A DNA stretch of 64,000 nt, from positions 1 through 64,000 of the forward strand of contig JAHLLM010000017.1 in NCBI GenBank assembly GCA_020444175.1, given 5' to 3'. Below the pieces are notes generated by a model, which saw only the letters and a list, made by a program, of their open reading frames with translations, searched no databases and had not been told where the DNA came from. Shown piece after piece: positions 7,999-16,550 of this stretch (its first letter is position 1; each line of letters starts with the position of its first letter). Made by a program: the position numbers and the translations under genes. The stretch comes from Desulfobulbaceae bacterium. GTDB taxonomy: Bacteria > Desulfobacterota > Desulfobulbia > Desulfobulbales > SURF-16.

Positions 7999-9183
7999 TT
8001 AATCTTCCTGTCTGTTGCTCTCGGCGCTGATTCCTACCTGGCCATAGTTACTGGCGCCGCACTCATTTTTGCCAAGATCCATTATATCGGCCTCCTCTTC
8101 CTCAACAAGCAACCAGCCTCCATTGACCCGCCTGATATGGGCGTAAACTCCAGGCTGGGGACGAAGATTTGCGGCAATAAATTCGGCAAACTTCAACTCT
8201 GTAGGAATGTGGAAGGCGATATTATGTTTGCGGATGTTGCCCAGGGTATCCATAAAAAGTCCGTCCTCATTTGCCTCATCCCAGGTGGTATAGTGACCCG
8301 GGAGAATAAAGACATCATCAGGGATATCCCTGACCCTTAAGGTCAGAGTGAGGTAAAGATGGCGCGACCATTCTTCGCTTTTCCCGCCAAGATCAGGACG
8401 TCCTGCGGTGTTAATAAAAATCGTATCCCCGGTTAAGAAGTATTTGCCATCAATGAGATAAGAAGTACTTCCCATCGTGTGACCGGGTGTATGAATGACT
8501 TTAACCTCCGGGCCATCCGTACCGCAGGGAATTACCTGATTATTTTCAACGGCAACAAAATCAAAATCAGCCCCGACGAAATCCTCCTTTTTAACCATTA
8601 TGGTCGCCCCGGTTTTTTTCGCCAGCATGATCGATCCTGAAATATAATCCGCCTGTCGGTGTGTCTCAAAGGTCTTGATAATTTGAGCGCCTTTTTCTTT
8701 GGCAAAGTCGATATAACTTGCTACGTTTCGGGAGGGATCAAAAGCCATTGCCTCTTTGCCGCTTATAAGCAGATAGCCGCAGGCGGCCTTACCGGGTCGA
8801 ATCATCTGATACAGGCTGTAAGGAGCATCCTCCTGGGTAACCAGCCTGGGGATCACAACATTGCCCCAGGAAACAATTCCTCCGGCTAGATAGCCAACGT
8901 CTTCAAAACCATGGGCCGCGAGTTGCTCTGAAACATACTTTGCCGAGCCCTCCTTGGAACAGACAATCCTGATCTTCTCTCCCGGGGGAATCACTGCAAC
9001 ACTCTCTTCAACATCTTCAATGAAATTAAAATATGGGATATTTAAATAAGGAAACAAAGCTGGTCCCTCAACACTCCAATTGGCAAATTCCTTTTCATTG
9101 CGAACATCGAGCAGGATAAAATCAGGTTTCCCTGAAATCCAATCAAAAAGCTCTACCGCCGTGTAACTAAATGGTGTACCCAT
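7999..9183 (-). CDS. Rhodanese domain fused to a metallo-beta-lactamase-fold domain
   Basis: A 394-residue protein, probably in sulfur metabolism. Start ATG at 9183 with AGGAG upstream. Residues about 5-115 are a rhodanese domain with active-site Cys in VCSKEGSA. Residues about 125-380 resemble the persulfide dioxygenase/glyoxalase II fold (HTPGHTMGS, TGDTIF, LPGHYT). Two features are odd. The order (rhodanese first) is reversed from most such fusions, and the usual THxHADH metal motif reads THRQADY, losing two ligands. It may have altered metal chemistry or no dioxygenase activity. It follows a promoter with duplicated operator-like repeats. Confidence 0.85.
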   Translation of the reverse strand: MGTPFSYTAVELFDWISGKPDFILLDVRNEKEFANWSVEGPALFPYLNIPYFNFIEDVEESVAVIPPGEKIRIVCSKEGSAKYVSEQLAAHGFEDVGYLAGGIVSWGNVVIPRLVTQEDAPYSLYQMIRPGKAACGYLLISGKEAMAFDPSRNVASYIDFAKEKGAQIIKTFETHRQADYISGSIMLAKKTGATIMVKKEDFVGADFDFVAVENNQVIPCGTDGPEVKVIHTPGHTMGSTSYLIDGKYFLTGDTIFINTAGRPDLGGKSEEWSRHLYLTLTLRVRDIPDDVFILPGHYTTWDEANEDGLFMDTLGNIRKHNIAFHIPTELKFAEFIAANLRPQPGVYAHIRRVNGGWLLVEEEEADIMDLGKNECGASNYGQVGISAESNRQED

Positions 9184-9211
9184 TTTTCTCTCCTGAAAGT
9201 TCAAAATCCGC

Positions 9212-9241
9212 TATATACAAATTTTCCACAGTACTGAGCAA
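9212..9241 (-). promoter_or_regulatory. Probable sigma-70 promoter of the rhodanese/MBL gene
   Basis: On the minus strand TTGCTC (9236-9241) and TATATA (9212-9217) are separated by 18 bp. The -35 box abuts the tandem 30-bp repeats, so a regulator bound there would touch RNA polymerase. Confidence 0.5.
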
Positions 9242-9300
9242 GGCTGAGTTACTCAGTAGACATTATTAAAAGGCTGAGTTACTCAGTAGACATTATTAAA
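9241..9300. repeat. Two perfect tandem 30-bp repeats containing a palindrome
   Basis: Positions 9241-9270 and 9271-9300 are identical. Each unit holds the palindrome CTGAGTTACTCAG (9244-9256 and 9274-9286), exactly 30 bp (three helical turns) apart, immediately upstream of the predicted promoter of the rhodanese/MBL gene. This looks like a duplicated operator for a dimeric regulator. Confidence 0.75.
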
Positions 9301-9330
9301 AAGTATAGCAGATCATGCATAGATAAAAAA

Positions 9331-9353
9331 AGCCCTCTAAAAAAAAGAGGGCT
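9331..9353. terminator. Bidirectional intrinsic terminator
   Basis: Stem AGCCCTCT/AGAGGGCT with an A-rich loop, flanked by A-runs on one side and T-runs on the other. It lies 28 bp past the stop of the superoxide reductase gene on the minus strand. Confidence 0.85.
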
Positions 9354-9380
9354 TTTTTTATCTGCAACTTTGTGTGCGTT

Positions 9381-9788
9381 CTACACATGAATTTCCGTTA
9401 ACCAGAAATCATGGAGATTACAAAAGCTGGTGGCATACACCGCGCCTTTATAGCCTTCAGGCAGTTCATAGGAAGACTCTGCTCTTTTATCATTGGGCGT
9501 AAAGGTTTTGGCCCCGACAACAGTTCCATCAGCCAGCACCAGGGTATGTCTGACAATGAAATGTTTTTCACTCATCCCGTGCTCGGTCACAACATCAATT
9601 TTGTTTCCAGTTGCAACCACTTTGGGTGCATGACTCGGTGCCTTTTTGGCAAACTGGCCAGGATTCTCTTTTGTGTAAATGATATTTGTGTACATATTTG
9701 ATGAGGCAAAAACTTTTTCTACCTTACCAATTGTTAAAATACCGGCAGCAACTGCTGTACCCTTTAAAAATTCTCTTCTCTTATTCAC
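9381..9788 (-). CDS. Tat-exported superoxide reductase (neelaredoxin-like)
   Basis: A 135-residue one-iron superoxide reductase, reducing superoxide to peroxide without making O2. I start it at GTG 9788, preceded by GGAGG. It opens with a twin-arginine signal (NKRREFLKGTAVAAG), which predicts a periplasmic enzyme. Iron-site residues are visible: His in PSHAP, two His in HGMSEKHFIVRH, and Cys plus His in CNLHDFW. The Glu-Lys that usually precedes the first His ligand and includes the catalytic Lys is replaced by Pro-Ser. Some superoxide reductases work without that Lys. A sigma-70 promoter precedes it. Confidence 0.9.
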   Translation of the reverse strand: MNKRREFLKGTAVAAGILTIGKVEKVFASSNMYTNIIYTKENPGQFAKKAPSHAPKVVATGNKIDVVTEHGMSEKHFIVRHTLVLADGTVVGAKTFTPNDKRAESSYELPEGYKGAVYATSFCNLHDFWLTEIHV

Positions 9789-9826
9789 GGCCCCTCCTTT
9801 ATTGGTAATAATTATCCTTAACAAGA

Positions 9827-9855
9827 TTATTAGCTCTGTCTATTTGAAATGTCAA
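9827..9855 (-). promoter_or_regulatory. Sigma-70 promoter of the superoxide reductase gene
   Basis: On the minus strand TTGACA (9850-9855) and TAATAA (9827-9832) are separated by 17 bp, about 40 bp upstream of the GTG start. Confidence 0.6.
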
Positions 9856-10413
9856 ACATTATTTCTGTATCTCCGTTGCTCCCTGCAAATTCATAAAAAA
9901 TCAAATCAAATCTTGACATAGTTACCCGCATAACACATAATTAATAACTATTATCAACAAAAGAGCGAGTTTAACAAAAATATACCTTATTTTTACTCAT
10001 CGCCCACCCTTTATACCACCAAGTGACATCACAGTCCAAAAAATGAGTGCAACAACGTGTCACAACGACCGAATGAATACATAATATGCTGTTTTGATTA
10101 TATAAAAAAAATACAGATTATATTGGACGTGCCCCATTCTCATCAGTATGATGGTAACAATGGTGGTCAGGAACAAGTTGTTTTCAAAAATGGATGAGGC
10201 ATTGGTGCACTCAAAGTCTTTGACGAAAAAACAGAGTAAATGGTTTCGTATTTATGTACCCGGGAGGCGAAAAAATCAGGGAAACTGACGGCGTAAACAT
10301 GGCAACATGTCGATATTACATAAATAGCAACCAATCACGTGACGTTTTTCGTCTTTGTCAAATATTTGAATGCTTCAAAAATGAACAATGAACTTCAGTG
10401 AGGAGGATGAAGT
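9856..10413. other. Gene-free spacer between divergent superoxide reductase and peroxidase genes
   Basis: No ORF with a plausible ribosome site. TTGACA (9913-9918) and CATAAT (9936-9941) are spaced 17 bp on the plus strand, but lie about 470 bp before the peroxidase gene. The stretch is AT-rich and otherwise featureless to me. Confidence 0.4.
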
Positions 10414-11517
10414 ATGAAACTCAAAGTTGGTGTTTCTTTACTGGCAACTACTTTACTTGGCGCAGGCATAGCCCTGGCTGAACCTTTGGGGTTGCCGCCT
10501 GTACCAATCCCCGAGGCTAACCCTCAAACAGACGCCAAGATCAAGCTTGGCGACAAATTATTCCATGACAAACGCTTCAGTACCACTGGAGAGGTCAGCT
10601 GTTCAACCTGTCACGACCGCGGCAAAGCTTTTACAGACAGTCCCCTTTCCGTTTCCGAAGGCATCAACAAACTTAAGGGAACCCGCAATGCTCCGACTGT
10701 AATAAACTCAGCCTATCTGACCTCCCAGTTCTGGGATGGCCGGGAACCAGACCTGGAAGGCCAGGCCGGCCAACCATTCCTGAATCCGGTTGAAATGGGA
10801 CTGAAAGATTATACACCCATCCTCGAAATCATTAAAAAAGATCTGGAGTACCAGCAACAGTTCAAAATCGTATTTGGCAAAAGCGGCGACGAGGTCACCA
10901 TCGAAGACGTCAAGATGGCTATTGCCAGTTTTGAACGAACTCTTATTTCCGGCGACTCCCCTTTTGACCGCTACTATTTCGGAGGCGACAAAACAGCCTT
11001 GAGCGAATCTGCAATACGAGGCCTGGATGTTTTCGTTAATCAGGGAAGATGTGTCTCCTGCCACACCATTTCACAAACCCATGCACTCTTTACAGACAAC
11101 CGATTCCACAATCTCGGAGTCAGTTTCGCCGTTATTGACAACGACGTGAAGGAAATGGCAAATCATTTCAGCCGGGCCAAGGCAAAAGGCATGAACGTCG
11201 ATATTGCAGTACTTGCCAACCAGAACACCTCTGAACTCGGCAGATTCGTCGTATCGGACGAATATCGTGACATGGGCTCTTTCAAAACCGCGACTCTGCG
11301 TAATATCAATGAAACCGCGCCATATATGCACGACGGCAGCCAGCAGACCCTGGAAGATGTTGTTGACTTCTATAACAACGGCGGCAGGGTAAACGAAGAT
11401 GACCCAATAAATGCCTTTCAAAGCGGCGGCATACGCCCTTTGAACCTGAGCGATCAACAAAAAGATGACCTGGTTGTTTTTCTGAAAGCACTCACCAGTC
11501 CGGAATTTTTAAAATAA
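10414..11517 (+). CDS. Di-haem cytochrome c peroxidase (CcpA/MauG family)
   Basis: A 367-residue periplasmic protein with signal peptide (residues about 1-22, ending ALA) and two c-type haem motifs, CSTCH near residue 62 and CVSCH near 213. Conserved context includes FHDKRFSTTGEVSCSTCH, NAPTVINSAY and FKTATLRNI, all typical of bacterial di-haem peroxidases. It would reduce H2O2 with electrons from a small cytochrome. GAGGAGG precedes the ATG. It is first in an operon with a metallophosphoesterase (10 bp gap) and a monohaem cytochrome that could be its electron donor. Near a superoxide reductase, it could remove the peroxide produced (inference). Confidence 0.93.
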   Translation: MKLKVGVSLLATTLLGAGIALAEPLGLPPVPIPEANPQTDAKIKLGDKLFHDKRFSTTGEVSCSTCHDRGKAFTDSPLSVSEGINKLKGTRNAPTVINSAYLTSQFWDGREPDLEGQAGQPFLNPVEMGLKDYTPILEIIKKDLEYQQQFKIVFGKSGDEVTIEDVKMAIASFERTLISGDSPFDRYYFGGDKTALSESAIRGLDVFVNQGRCVSCHTISQTHALFTDNRFHNLGVSFAVIDNDVKEMANHFSRAKAKGMNVDIAVLANQNTSELGRFVVSDEYRDMGSFKTATLRNINETAPYMHDGSQQTLEDVVDFYNNGGRVNEDDPINAFQSGGIRPLNLSDQQKDDLVVFLKALTSPEFLK

Positions 11518-11527
11518 GGAGATTGAA

Positions 11528-12592
11528 ATGAGCAATCTGAGCCGTCGTGATATTCTTAAAGGAGCCGGCGTCCTGCTTGCAGGCAGCGCTCTGCCTGTCA
11601 GCGTGGTTGAGCTGGCCTTTGCCGATAAAAGCCAAAACTTTACTTTTGCCTATATTTCCGACTCCCACATTCAGCACATCAAGGGCAACCAATTCGTACG
11701 CAACTGGGACCGCGGCCTTATCCGCGCCGTAGCAGAAACAAACCTCATGGACCCAAAGCCTGATTTTATTTTCTATGGAGGAGATATTGCCCAACTTGGA
11801 AAAAAATCTGAAATCGATCATGGCCTTGACATACTCTCCGCCTTGAGACAGAAAGTTCATTACGTCATGGGCGAACACGATTACTACCTGGACCTGGGTG
11901 ACTACTGGAAAAGTCAGCTTGGCCCTGATTACTACAGCTTTGACCATAAGGGCGTGCATTTCGTGGTCTTAAACAGCATTATTACCCACGATGAATGGAC
12001 ATACAACCGCTGGGCAAATGGCACGGAAAGGATGGGCGTCATGGCCGGACTGGATGATCCCAACGGCTCTCCTTTCATGGTTGGCGACAAGCAACGCGCC
12101 TGGCTGAAAGCAGATCTTGACAAGGTGGATAAGAACACGCCTTTGGTCGTTTTTTCCCATTCTCCCCTACAGAAAATATTTAAAAACTGGAATTTCTGGA
12201 CAGATGATGCCGAACAGATCCAGGCCCTGCTGCAACCTTTTAAAAAGGTCAATGTCTTTTACGGCCACGTGCATCAGATTCAATACAACCAGATCGGCAA
12301 TATCAGCTTCCAGTCAGCCATGGCAACGGCCTGGCCCTGGCCTTACCCAAGAAGCTATTCCCAGGCTCCCAGCTACATGCCCAAACTCACTGTCCCGATA
12401 AACCGGGCTGATCCTTTTTTTGAGCGCGATGCCACCGGCTGGCAGTATATTGACATCCATTCAGGCAATGCTGCAATGACCTTCAGCCTGGCCGACAACA
12501 GCACGCGCACAGTTGCCTTTAATCCAAAAACAGGGCAACCCGAAGATACCAAGTATCAGAACAACACCATTCCTCCCCAGGAACATTACTAA
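11528..12592 (+). CDS. Tat-exported calcineurin-like metallophosphoesterase
   Basis: A 354-residue periplasmic protein with a Tat signal (SRRDILKGAG, hydrophobic stretch to about residue 32). Metal-site motifs in order are SDSHIQ (D-x-H), FYGGDI, GEHDYY, VFSHSP and YGHVH. The usual GNHD is GEHD, replacing a metal-coordinating Asn by Glu. The substrate cannot be read from sequence. It lies between a di-haem peroxidase gene and a cytochrome c gene with short gaps (10 and 24 bp), so the three are probably one transcript. Why a phosphoesterase is paired with haem proteins is unclear; handling of a phosphorylated ligand or cofactor in the periplasm is a guess. Confidence 0.9.
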   Translation: MSNLSRRDILKGAGVLLAGSALPVSVVELAFADKSQNFTFAYISDSHIQHIKGNQFVRNWDRGLIRAVAETNLMDPKPDFIFYGGDIAQLGKKSEIDHGLDILSALRQKVHYVMGEHDYYLDLGDYWKSQLGPDYYSFDHKGVHFVVLNSIITHDEWTYNRWANGTERMGVMAGLDDPNGSPFMVGDKQRAWLKADLDKVDKNTPLVVFSHSPLQKIFKNWNFWTDDAEQIQALLQPFKKVNVFYGHVHQIQYNQIGNISFQSAMATAWPWPYPRSYSQAPSYMPKLTVPINRADPFFERDATGWQYIDIHSGNAAMTFSLADNSTRTVAFNPKTGQPEDTKYQNNTIPPQEHY

Positions 12593-12616
12593 TGACGTCT
12601 AGAAAGGAGATATATC

Positions 12617-13030
12617 ATGCCCATTAAACCATTTCAGCTTGGCGTTTTCGGAATTTTTGTCGCGCTTATGTTCAATCTTACAGTTGCCCAAGCAGACGAG
12701 TTTACCCAAAAGGACCTAGACCTCTGGGAAAATGAATATCAGGCTGTTGTCAAAAAAGGCCGCCAGGTATTCACCGATCCAGCTCTGGGAACAAACGGCG
12801 TTGTCTGCGCCCAGTGTCATCCAAACGCTGCAAACACGCACCCGGAAACATATCCTAAATTTCAGAAACAGATCGGCAGAGTTGTCACCTTGGGAGAAAT
12901 GATTAATTTCTGCATACGAAATCCGCTGGAGGGAAAAGATCTGGCCCTTGACGATCCGAAAATGGTTGCCATGCTGGCCTATATTGCAGAAGAGCGACGC
13001 GGCGTCAAACTCGCACCAGGAAAGCATTGA
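12617..13030 (+). CDS. Small monohaem c-type cytochrome
   Basis: A 137-residue secreted protein: signal peptide to about residue 26 (VAQADE), one haem motif CAQCH near residue 64, and a C-terminal segment (MINFCIRNPLEGKDLALDDPKMVAM) resembling the class I cytochrome domain of SoxA/TsdA-type proteins, with Met as possible sixth ligand. AAAGGAG precedes the ATG. As the third gene after the di-haem peroxidase and phosphoesterase it is the obvious candidate electron carrier for the peroxidase. That pairing is inferred from position. Confidence 0.88.
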   Translation: MPIKPFQLGVFGIFVALMFNLTVAQADEFTQKDLDLWENEYQAVVKKGRQVFTDPALGTNGVVCAQCHPNAANTHPETYPKFQKQIGRVVTLGEMINFCIRNPLEGKDLALDDPKMVAMLAYIAEERRGVKLAPGKH

Positions 13031-13159
13031 TACTGCTCTCCCAAGGCTACGAAGCGGTCCATGCGACCTCGTCATCCTTTGAAAGACACGTTAAACCAAC
13101 TTCAGGCTGTTTTCCTGTCAACATCGGTCGGGCCTTCCCTGCCGGCCGATGTTCGTATT

Positions 13160-13624
13160 TTACCCTTTCTGTTCATCAGTTCTTCTGAGATTCCCTATAA
13201 TTACATCGTTCATATCCTGAACCTTGTGAACAGTCGGACAGAGCAACTCTTTCATGTCGCGCCGGAACGCCTCCCTGTCTTTGGGAGTATGGGTTCCGAG
13301 AACAATTGTCAGCTCCGGATATGCCTCCTGAATAATTTTCTGATATTTCTTTACAAATGGACAGAGTGCCGTCATACAGAATGAAAAATGAAGGGCGTTT
13401 ATCCTGTAGTTTGCCAGAGCCCTTACCCGCTTTAAAATCTTTTCCGGGGCCGCCAGTGTCGGGCAACCGCTGCAGCTTATGATACCGATGAGGTCTACTT
13501 TATCCTCATTCTTATATCGTTCAAAAAAACCTTTGCGCTTTCTCATGTCTCCGAGGCACACTACTGATGCACAATTGCTTTCCTGGGTGCAGTTTGAGCA
13601 GGTGAGAATTGCGATTCGTGCCAT
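13160..13624 (-). CDS. CGGC-domain (Cys-rich, putative metal-binding) protein
   Basis: A 154-residue protein starting MARIAILTCSNCTQ with GGAGG upstream; a start seven codons earlier is possible. It matches the CGGC-domain pattern: CSNC near the N-terminus, ESNCASVVCLGD, then ISCSGCPT where the eponymous CGGC reads CSGC, and later FCMTALCPFV. At least nine Cys suggest metal or Fe-S binding. The family is common in anaerobes and has no assigned reaction. It stands alone and is convergent with the cytochrome operon. Confidence 0.85.
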   Translation of the reverse strand: MARIAILTCSNCTQESNCASVVCLGDMRKRKGFFERYKNEDKVDLIGIISCSGCPTLAAPEKILKRVRALANYRINALHFSFCMTALCPFVKKYQKIIQEAYPELTIVLGTHTPKDREAFRRDMKELLCPTVHKVQDMNDVIIGNLRRTDEQKG

Positions 13625-13653
13625 TTGTCTTTCCTCCAATTTCAAGATTAGTT

Positions 13654-13798
13654 AGTGTCTGTCCAGAAATAGGTCATTTTGTTCGAGATCAAGGATTGCG
13701 CAAAAAATTACCGGAGGCATATATACGATATTCCGAGGATAATTTTTTAAGCATGACGCAGATATCGGTCAAAAGGGCCATTTATGGACCAGGCACTA
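13654..13798. repeat. 145-bp inverted-repeat element (MITE-like)
   Basis: The left end TAGTGTCTGTCCAGAAAT pairs with the right end, whose reverse complement is TAGTGCCTGGTCCATAAAT. Inside, AAAAAATTA and TAATTTTTT form a second inverted pair around the centre. No gene is present. Its ends resemble insertion-sequence termini, so it may be a deletion derivative moved by a transposase elsewhere in the genome. It lies between the CGGC and metY genes. Confidence 0.55.
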
Positions 13799-13963
13799 GT
13801 TAACCGAGTTGCGATCAGTTATGACGAAAACAACAAAATTTTGAAAAAAACCACAACACCGCGTAACACATTGTGGCATATTTTTATTTTTTTGAATATA
13901 GTGGGCAACATAGTATTTTTTTAAATGATTAAATATCAAAGGTCAATTCCCGGAGGAGAGTAA

Positions 13964-15247
13964 ATGACAGACTTCAAGTTTGAAACGCTGGCCCTGCATG
14001 CCGGCCAGACTGTTGATGCAGAAACGTTGTCAAGAGGTGTGCCGATTTATCGAACCAGCTCTTATCTATTCAGAAATACCGAACATGCCGCCAATGTTTT
14101 TGCCTTGAAAGAAATGGGCAACATCTACACACGTCTGATGAATCCAACCCATGACGTGCTTGAAAAAAGGGTTGCCTCCCTGGAAGGGGGTGCAGCCGCC
14201 CTTGCCCTTGCTTCAGGAACTTCGGCAATTTTTTACACAATCATTAATATCTGTGCCCTTGGTGACGAGGTTGTGGCAGCCAACAACCTCTATGGCGGCA
14301 CCTACACCCAGTTTGACAGCATACTTCCCCAACTTGGCATAAAGGTACGCCTTGTTGACCCCAGTGATCCCGCGCATTTTGAAGCGGCAATCAATGAAAA
14401 GACCAGGGCTCTTTATTGCGAAACTATTGGCAATCCAGGTCTGAAAATGACTGATCTGGAAAAGCTGGCAGATATTGCCGGAAAACACCACCTGCCCCTT
14501 ATTGTCGATTCCACCTTTACTCCACCCTGTCTCCTTCGCCCTCTTGATTACGGGGCCGATATTGTTGTTCACTCTCTGACAAAATGGATGGGCGGACACG
14601 GTGTGGCCATCGGCGGCATTGTGGTTGACGGGGGATCTTTTGACTGGACTGATCCAAAATTCACCCTCTATAATGAACCAGATCCCAGCTACCATGGGCT
14701 GCGATACGCCCATGACCTCGGGGAACTCAACAAAGTGGCCTTTGCTCTGCGCATGCGCCTGGTTCCTCTCCGCAATCTGGGAGCATGTATAACACCGGAT
14801 AACAGCTGGTTTTTCCTCCAGGGACTGGAAACGCTTTCCCTGCGCATGGAACGGCACTGTGCAAATGCCCAGGCAGTGGCAGAATTTCTGACAGAGCACC
14901 CCCAAGTGGAATGGGTACGCTATCCCGGCCTGAAAGAAGAGAGAAACGAAATGGCCGGAAAATACCTGAAAAACGGTTTCGGAGGTATGGTTGCATTTGG
15001 AGTAAAAGGCGGCAGGGAGGCGGGACAGCGTTTTATTGAAAGCCTCAAGCTCTTTTCCCATCTGGCCAATGTAGGCGATGCCAAATCCCTGGCCATTCAT
15101 CCGGCAACAACCACCCATTCTCAATTATCGGACGAACAGCTCGCTGCAGCCGGGCTGACGGAATCAATGATACGCCTTTCCATCGGTATAGAACACATTG
15201 ATGATATCATTGCCGATCTTGGGCAGGCTTTGTCGGCAACAGATTAA
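13964..15247 (+). CDS. metY: O-acetylhomoserine sulfhydrylase
   Basis: A 427-residue PLP enzyme of the Cys/Met metabolism family that makes homocysteine from O-acetylhomoserine and sulfide. Family features: LALHAGQ start, YTRLMNPTHDVLEKR, LASGTSAIF, and the PLP lysine in HSLTKWMGGHG near residue 206. Its length (about 430) and the insertion after SLTK favour MetY over cystathionine gamma-synthase. GGAGGAG precedes the ATG. The acetyltransferase MetX gene follows 184 bp later, giving a direct-sulfhydrylation methionine route in one locus. Confidence 0.93.
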   Translation: MTDFKFETLALHAGQTVDAETLSRGVPIYRTSSYLFRNTEHAANVFALKEMGNIYTRLMNPTHDVLEKRVASLEGGAAALALASGTSAIFYTIINICALGDEVVAANNLYGGTYTQFDSILPQLGIKVRLVDPSDPAHFEAAINEKTRALYCETIGNPGLKMTDLEKLADIAGKHHLPLIVDSTFTPPCLLRPLDYGADIVVHSLTKWMGGHGVAIGGIVVDGGSFDWTDPKFTLYNEPDPSYHGLRYAHDLGELNKVAFALRMRLVPLRNLGACITPDNSWFFLQGLETLSLRMERHCANAQAVAEFLTEHPQVEWVRYPGLKEERNEMAGKYLKNGFGGMVAFGVKGGREAGQRFIESLKLFSHLANVGDAKSLAIHPATTTHSQLSDEQLAAAGLTESMIRLSIGIEHIDDIIADLGQALSATD

Positions 15248-15255
15248 AATCAATT

Positions 15256-15365
15256 GTAACTTATTCAGCTGCACCCCATCTTTGAACGATCAGTCCTGCT
15301 CACATAGAGGGGCTATAGCTTACAGGCCTGCTTGTCCAAATCTGATGCACATCTGAATAAGTTAC
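15256..15365. repeat. 110-bp inverted-repeat element between metY and metX
   Basis: A perfect 13-bp inverted repeat, GTAACTTATTCAG (15256-15268) and CTGAATAAGTTAC (15353-15365), encloses 84 bp without a gene; pairing continues imperfectly inward. It begins 8 bp after the metY stop. It could be a mobile hairpin repeat, or act as an attenuator between the two methionine genes. No T-run follows it. Confidence 0.55.
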
Positions 15366-15431
15366 GACCTGAAGTTGAGGCTCAATTCGAGCCTTCGCTG
15401 AATAAATACAATCAATTTTACCCAGACACGA

Positions 15432-16550
15432 ATGACAGACAACAGACAATATTTTACCTTTGCAGAGTCCCCCAATGAAATGCAACTGGATTCCGGGGTC
15501 AAATTCGGCCCTGTGACCCTCTGCTTTGAGACCTACGGCAGGCTTTCTCCAAACAAGGACAATGTCATCCTCATCCTCCACGCCTTTTCCGGAGACTCCC
15601 ATGTAGCATCCCATACCGGTCCGGATGAACAGGATGATTCAGCGGGCTGGTGGGAATACATGGTTGGATCGGGCAAAGGCATTGACACGGACAGGTATTT
15701 TGTTATCTGCTCCAACGTGCTTGGCGGTTGCTTAGGCTCAACCGGGCCGGCATCTGAAAATCCGGAAACAGGAAAACCTTACGGGCTTGATTTTCCCGTT
15801 GTGACTATTGCTGATATGGTTCAGGCCCAGAAAGCACTTCTTGACCATCTTGGCATTACAGAAATTCTTTCCGTGATTGGTGGTTCAATGGGAGGCATGC
15901 AGACCCTGGAATGGTGCCTCAGATATCCGGACATGATTGCCTCTGCTGTTCCCCTTGCCTCCACCATGCGTCACACCGCACTGGCAATAGCCTTTAATGA
16001 AATTGCCAGGCAGGCAATCATGGCTGACCCCAAATGGAACAGGGGCAACTATTACGGCTCTGCCTCCCCTGAACTTGGCCTGGCTGTGGCCCGCATGATC
16101 GGCCATGTAACCTATCTTTCAGACGCGGCCATGCATCGAAAATTTGGTCGCAGGCTCCAGGACCGCAGTGATTTTTCCTTTAATTTCGATATCGACTTCC
16201 AGGTGGAAAGCTATCTGCGCTATCAGGGAGAAAAATTCGTCAAACGTTTTGATGCCAACTCATTTCTGTATATAAGCAAGGCAACGGATTACTTTGACTT
16301 TGCCGGCGAAAACGGCTGCCGTTTGGATGGATTATCGGGTGCGGATATCCGTTTTCTTGTTGTCTCTTTTTCCTCTGACTGGCTTTACCCGACCAGTCAG
16401 TCACGGGAACTGGTTCGCACACTGAAAAAAAACGGGCTTGACGTCAGTTTCTGCGAAATAAAGGCTGACTGCGGCCATGACGCATTTCTTATTCCCAATG
16501 AAAAACTAAACGGCTTGATTTCAGGATTTCTCCAGGGGCTCCAGCGATGA
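15432..16550 (+). CDS. metX: Homoserine O-acetyltransferase
   Basis: A 372-residue alpha/beta hydrolase that acetylates homoserine, the first committed step to methionine in this route. Motifs: LCFETYGRL, HAFSGDSHVA, the nucleophile Ser in GGSMGGMQTLEW (about residue 152), and the C-terminal Asp/His pair in SDWLYPT and CGHDAFL. No clear ribosome site precedes the ATG. Its 3' end overlaps the metW start (ATGA), a standard metXW pair. Confidence 0.95.
   Translation: MTDNRQYFTFAESPNEMQLDSGVKFGPVTLCFETYGRLSPNKDNVILILHAFSGDSHVASHTGPDEQDDSAGWWEYMVGSGKGIDTDRYFVICSNVLGGCLGSTGPASENPETGKPYGLDFPVVTIADMVQAQKALLDHLGITEILSVIGGSMGGMQTLEWCLRYPDMIASAVPLASTMRHTALAIAFNEIARQAIMADPKWNRGNYYGSASPELGLAVARMIGHVTYLSDAAMHRKFGRRLQDRSDFSFNFDIDFQVESYLRYQGEKFVKRFDANSFLYISKATDYFDFAGENGCRLDGLSGADIRFLVVSFSSDWLYPTSQSRELVRTLKKNGLDVSFCEIKADCGHDAFLIPNEKLNGLISGFLQGLQR

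Noticed and set aside
9913..9941. TTGACA-17-CATAAT promoter on the plus strand
   Set aside because: It is 470 bp before the peroxidase gene with no transcript feature between; such matches are common in AT-rich DNA.
14213..15124. 303-codon open frame antisense to metY
   Set aside because: A shadow frame of a clear PLP enzyme gene; composition is Cys/His-rich noise.
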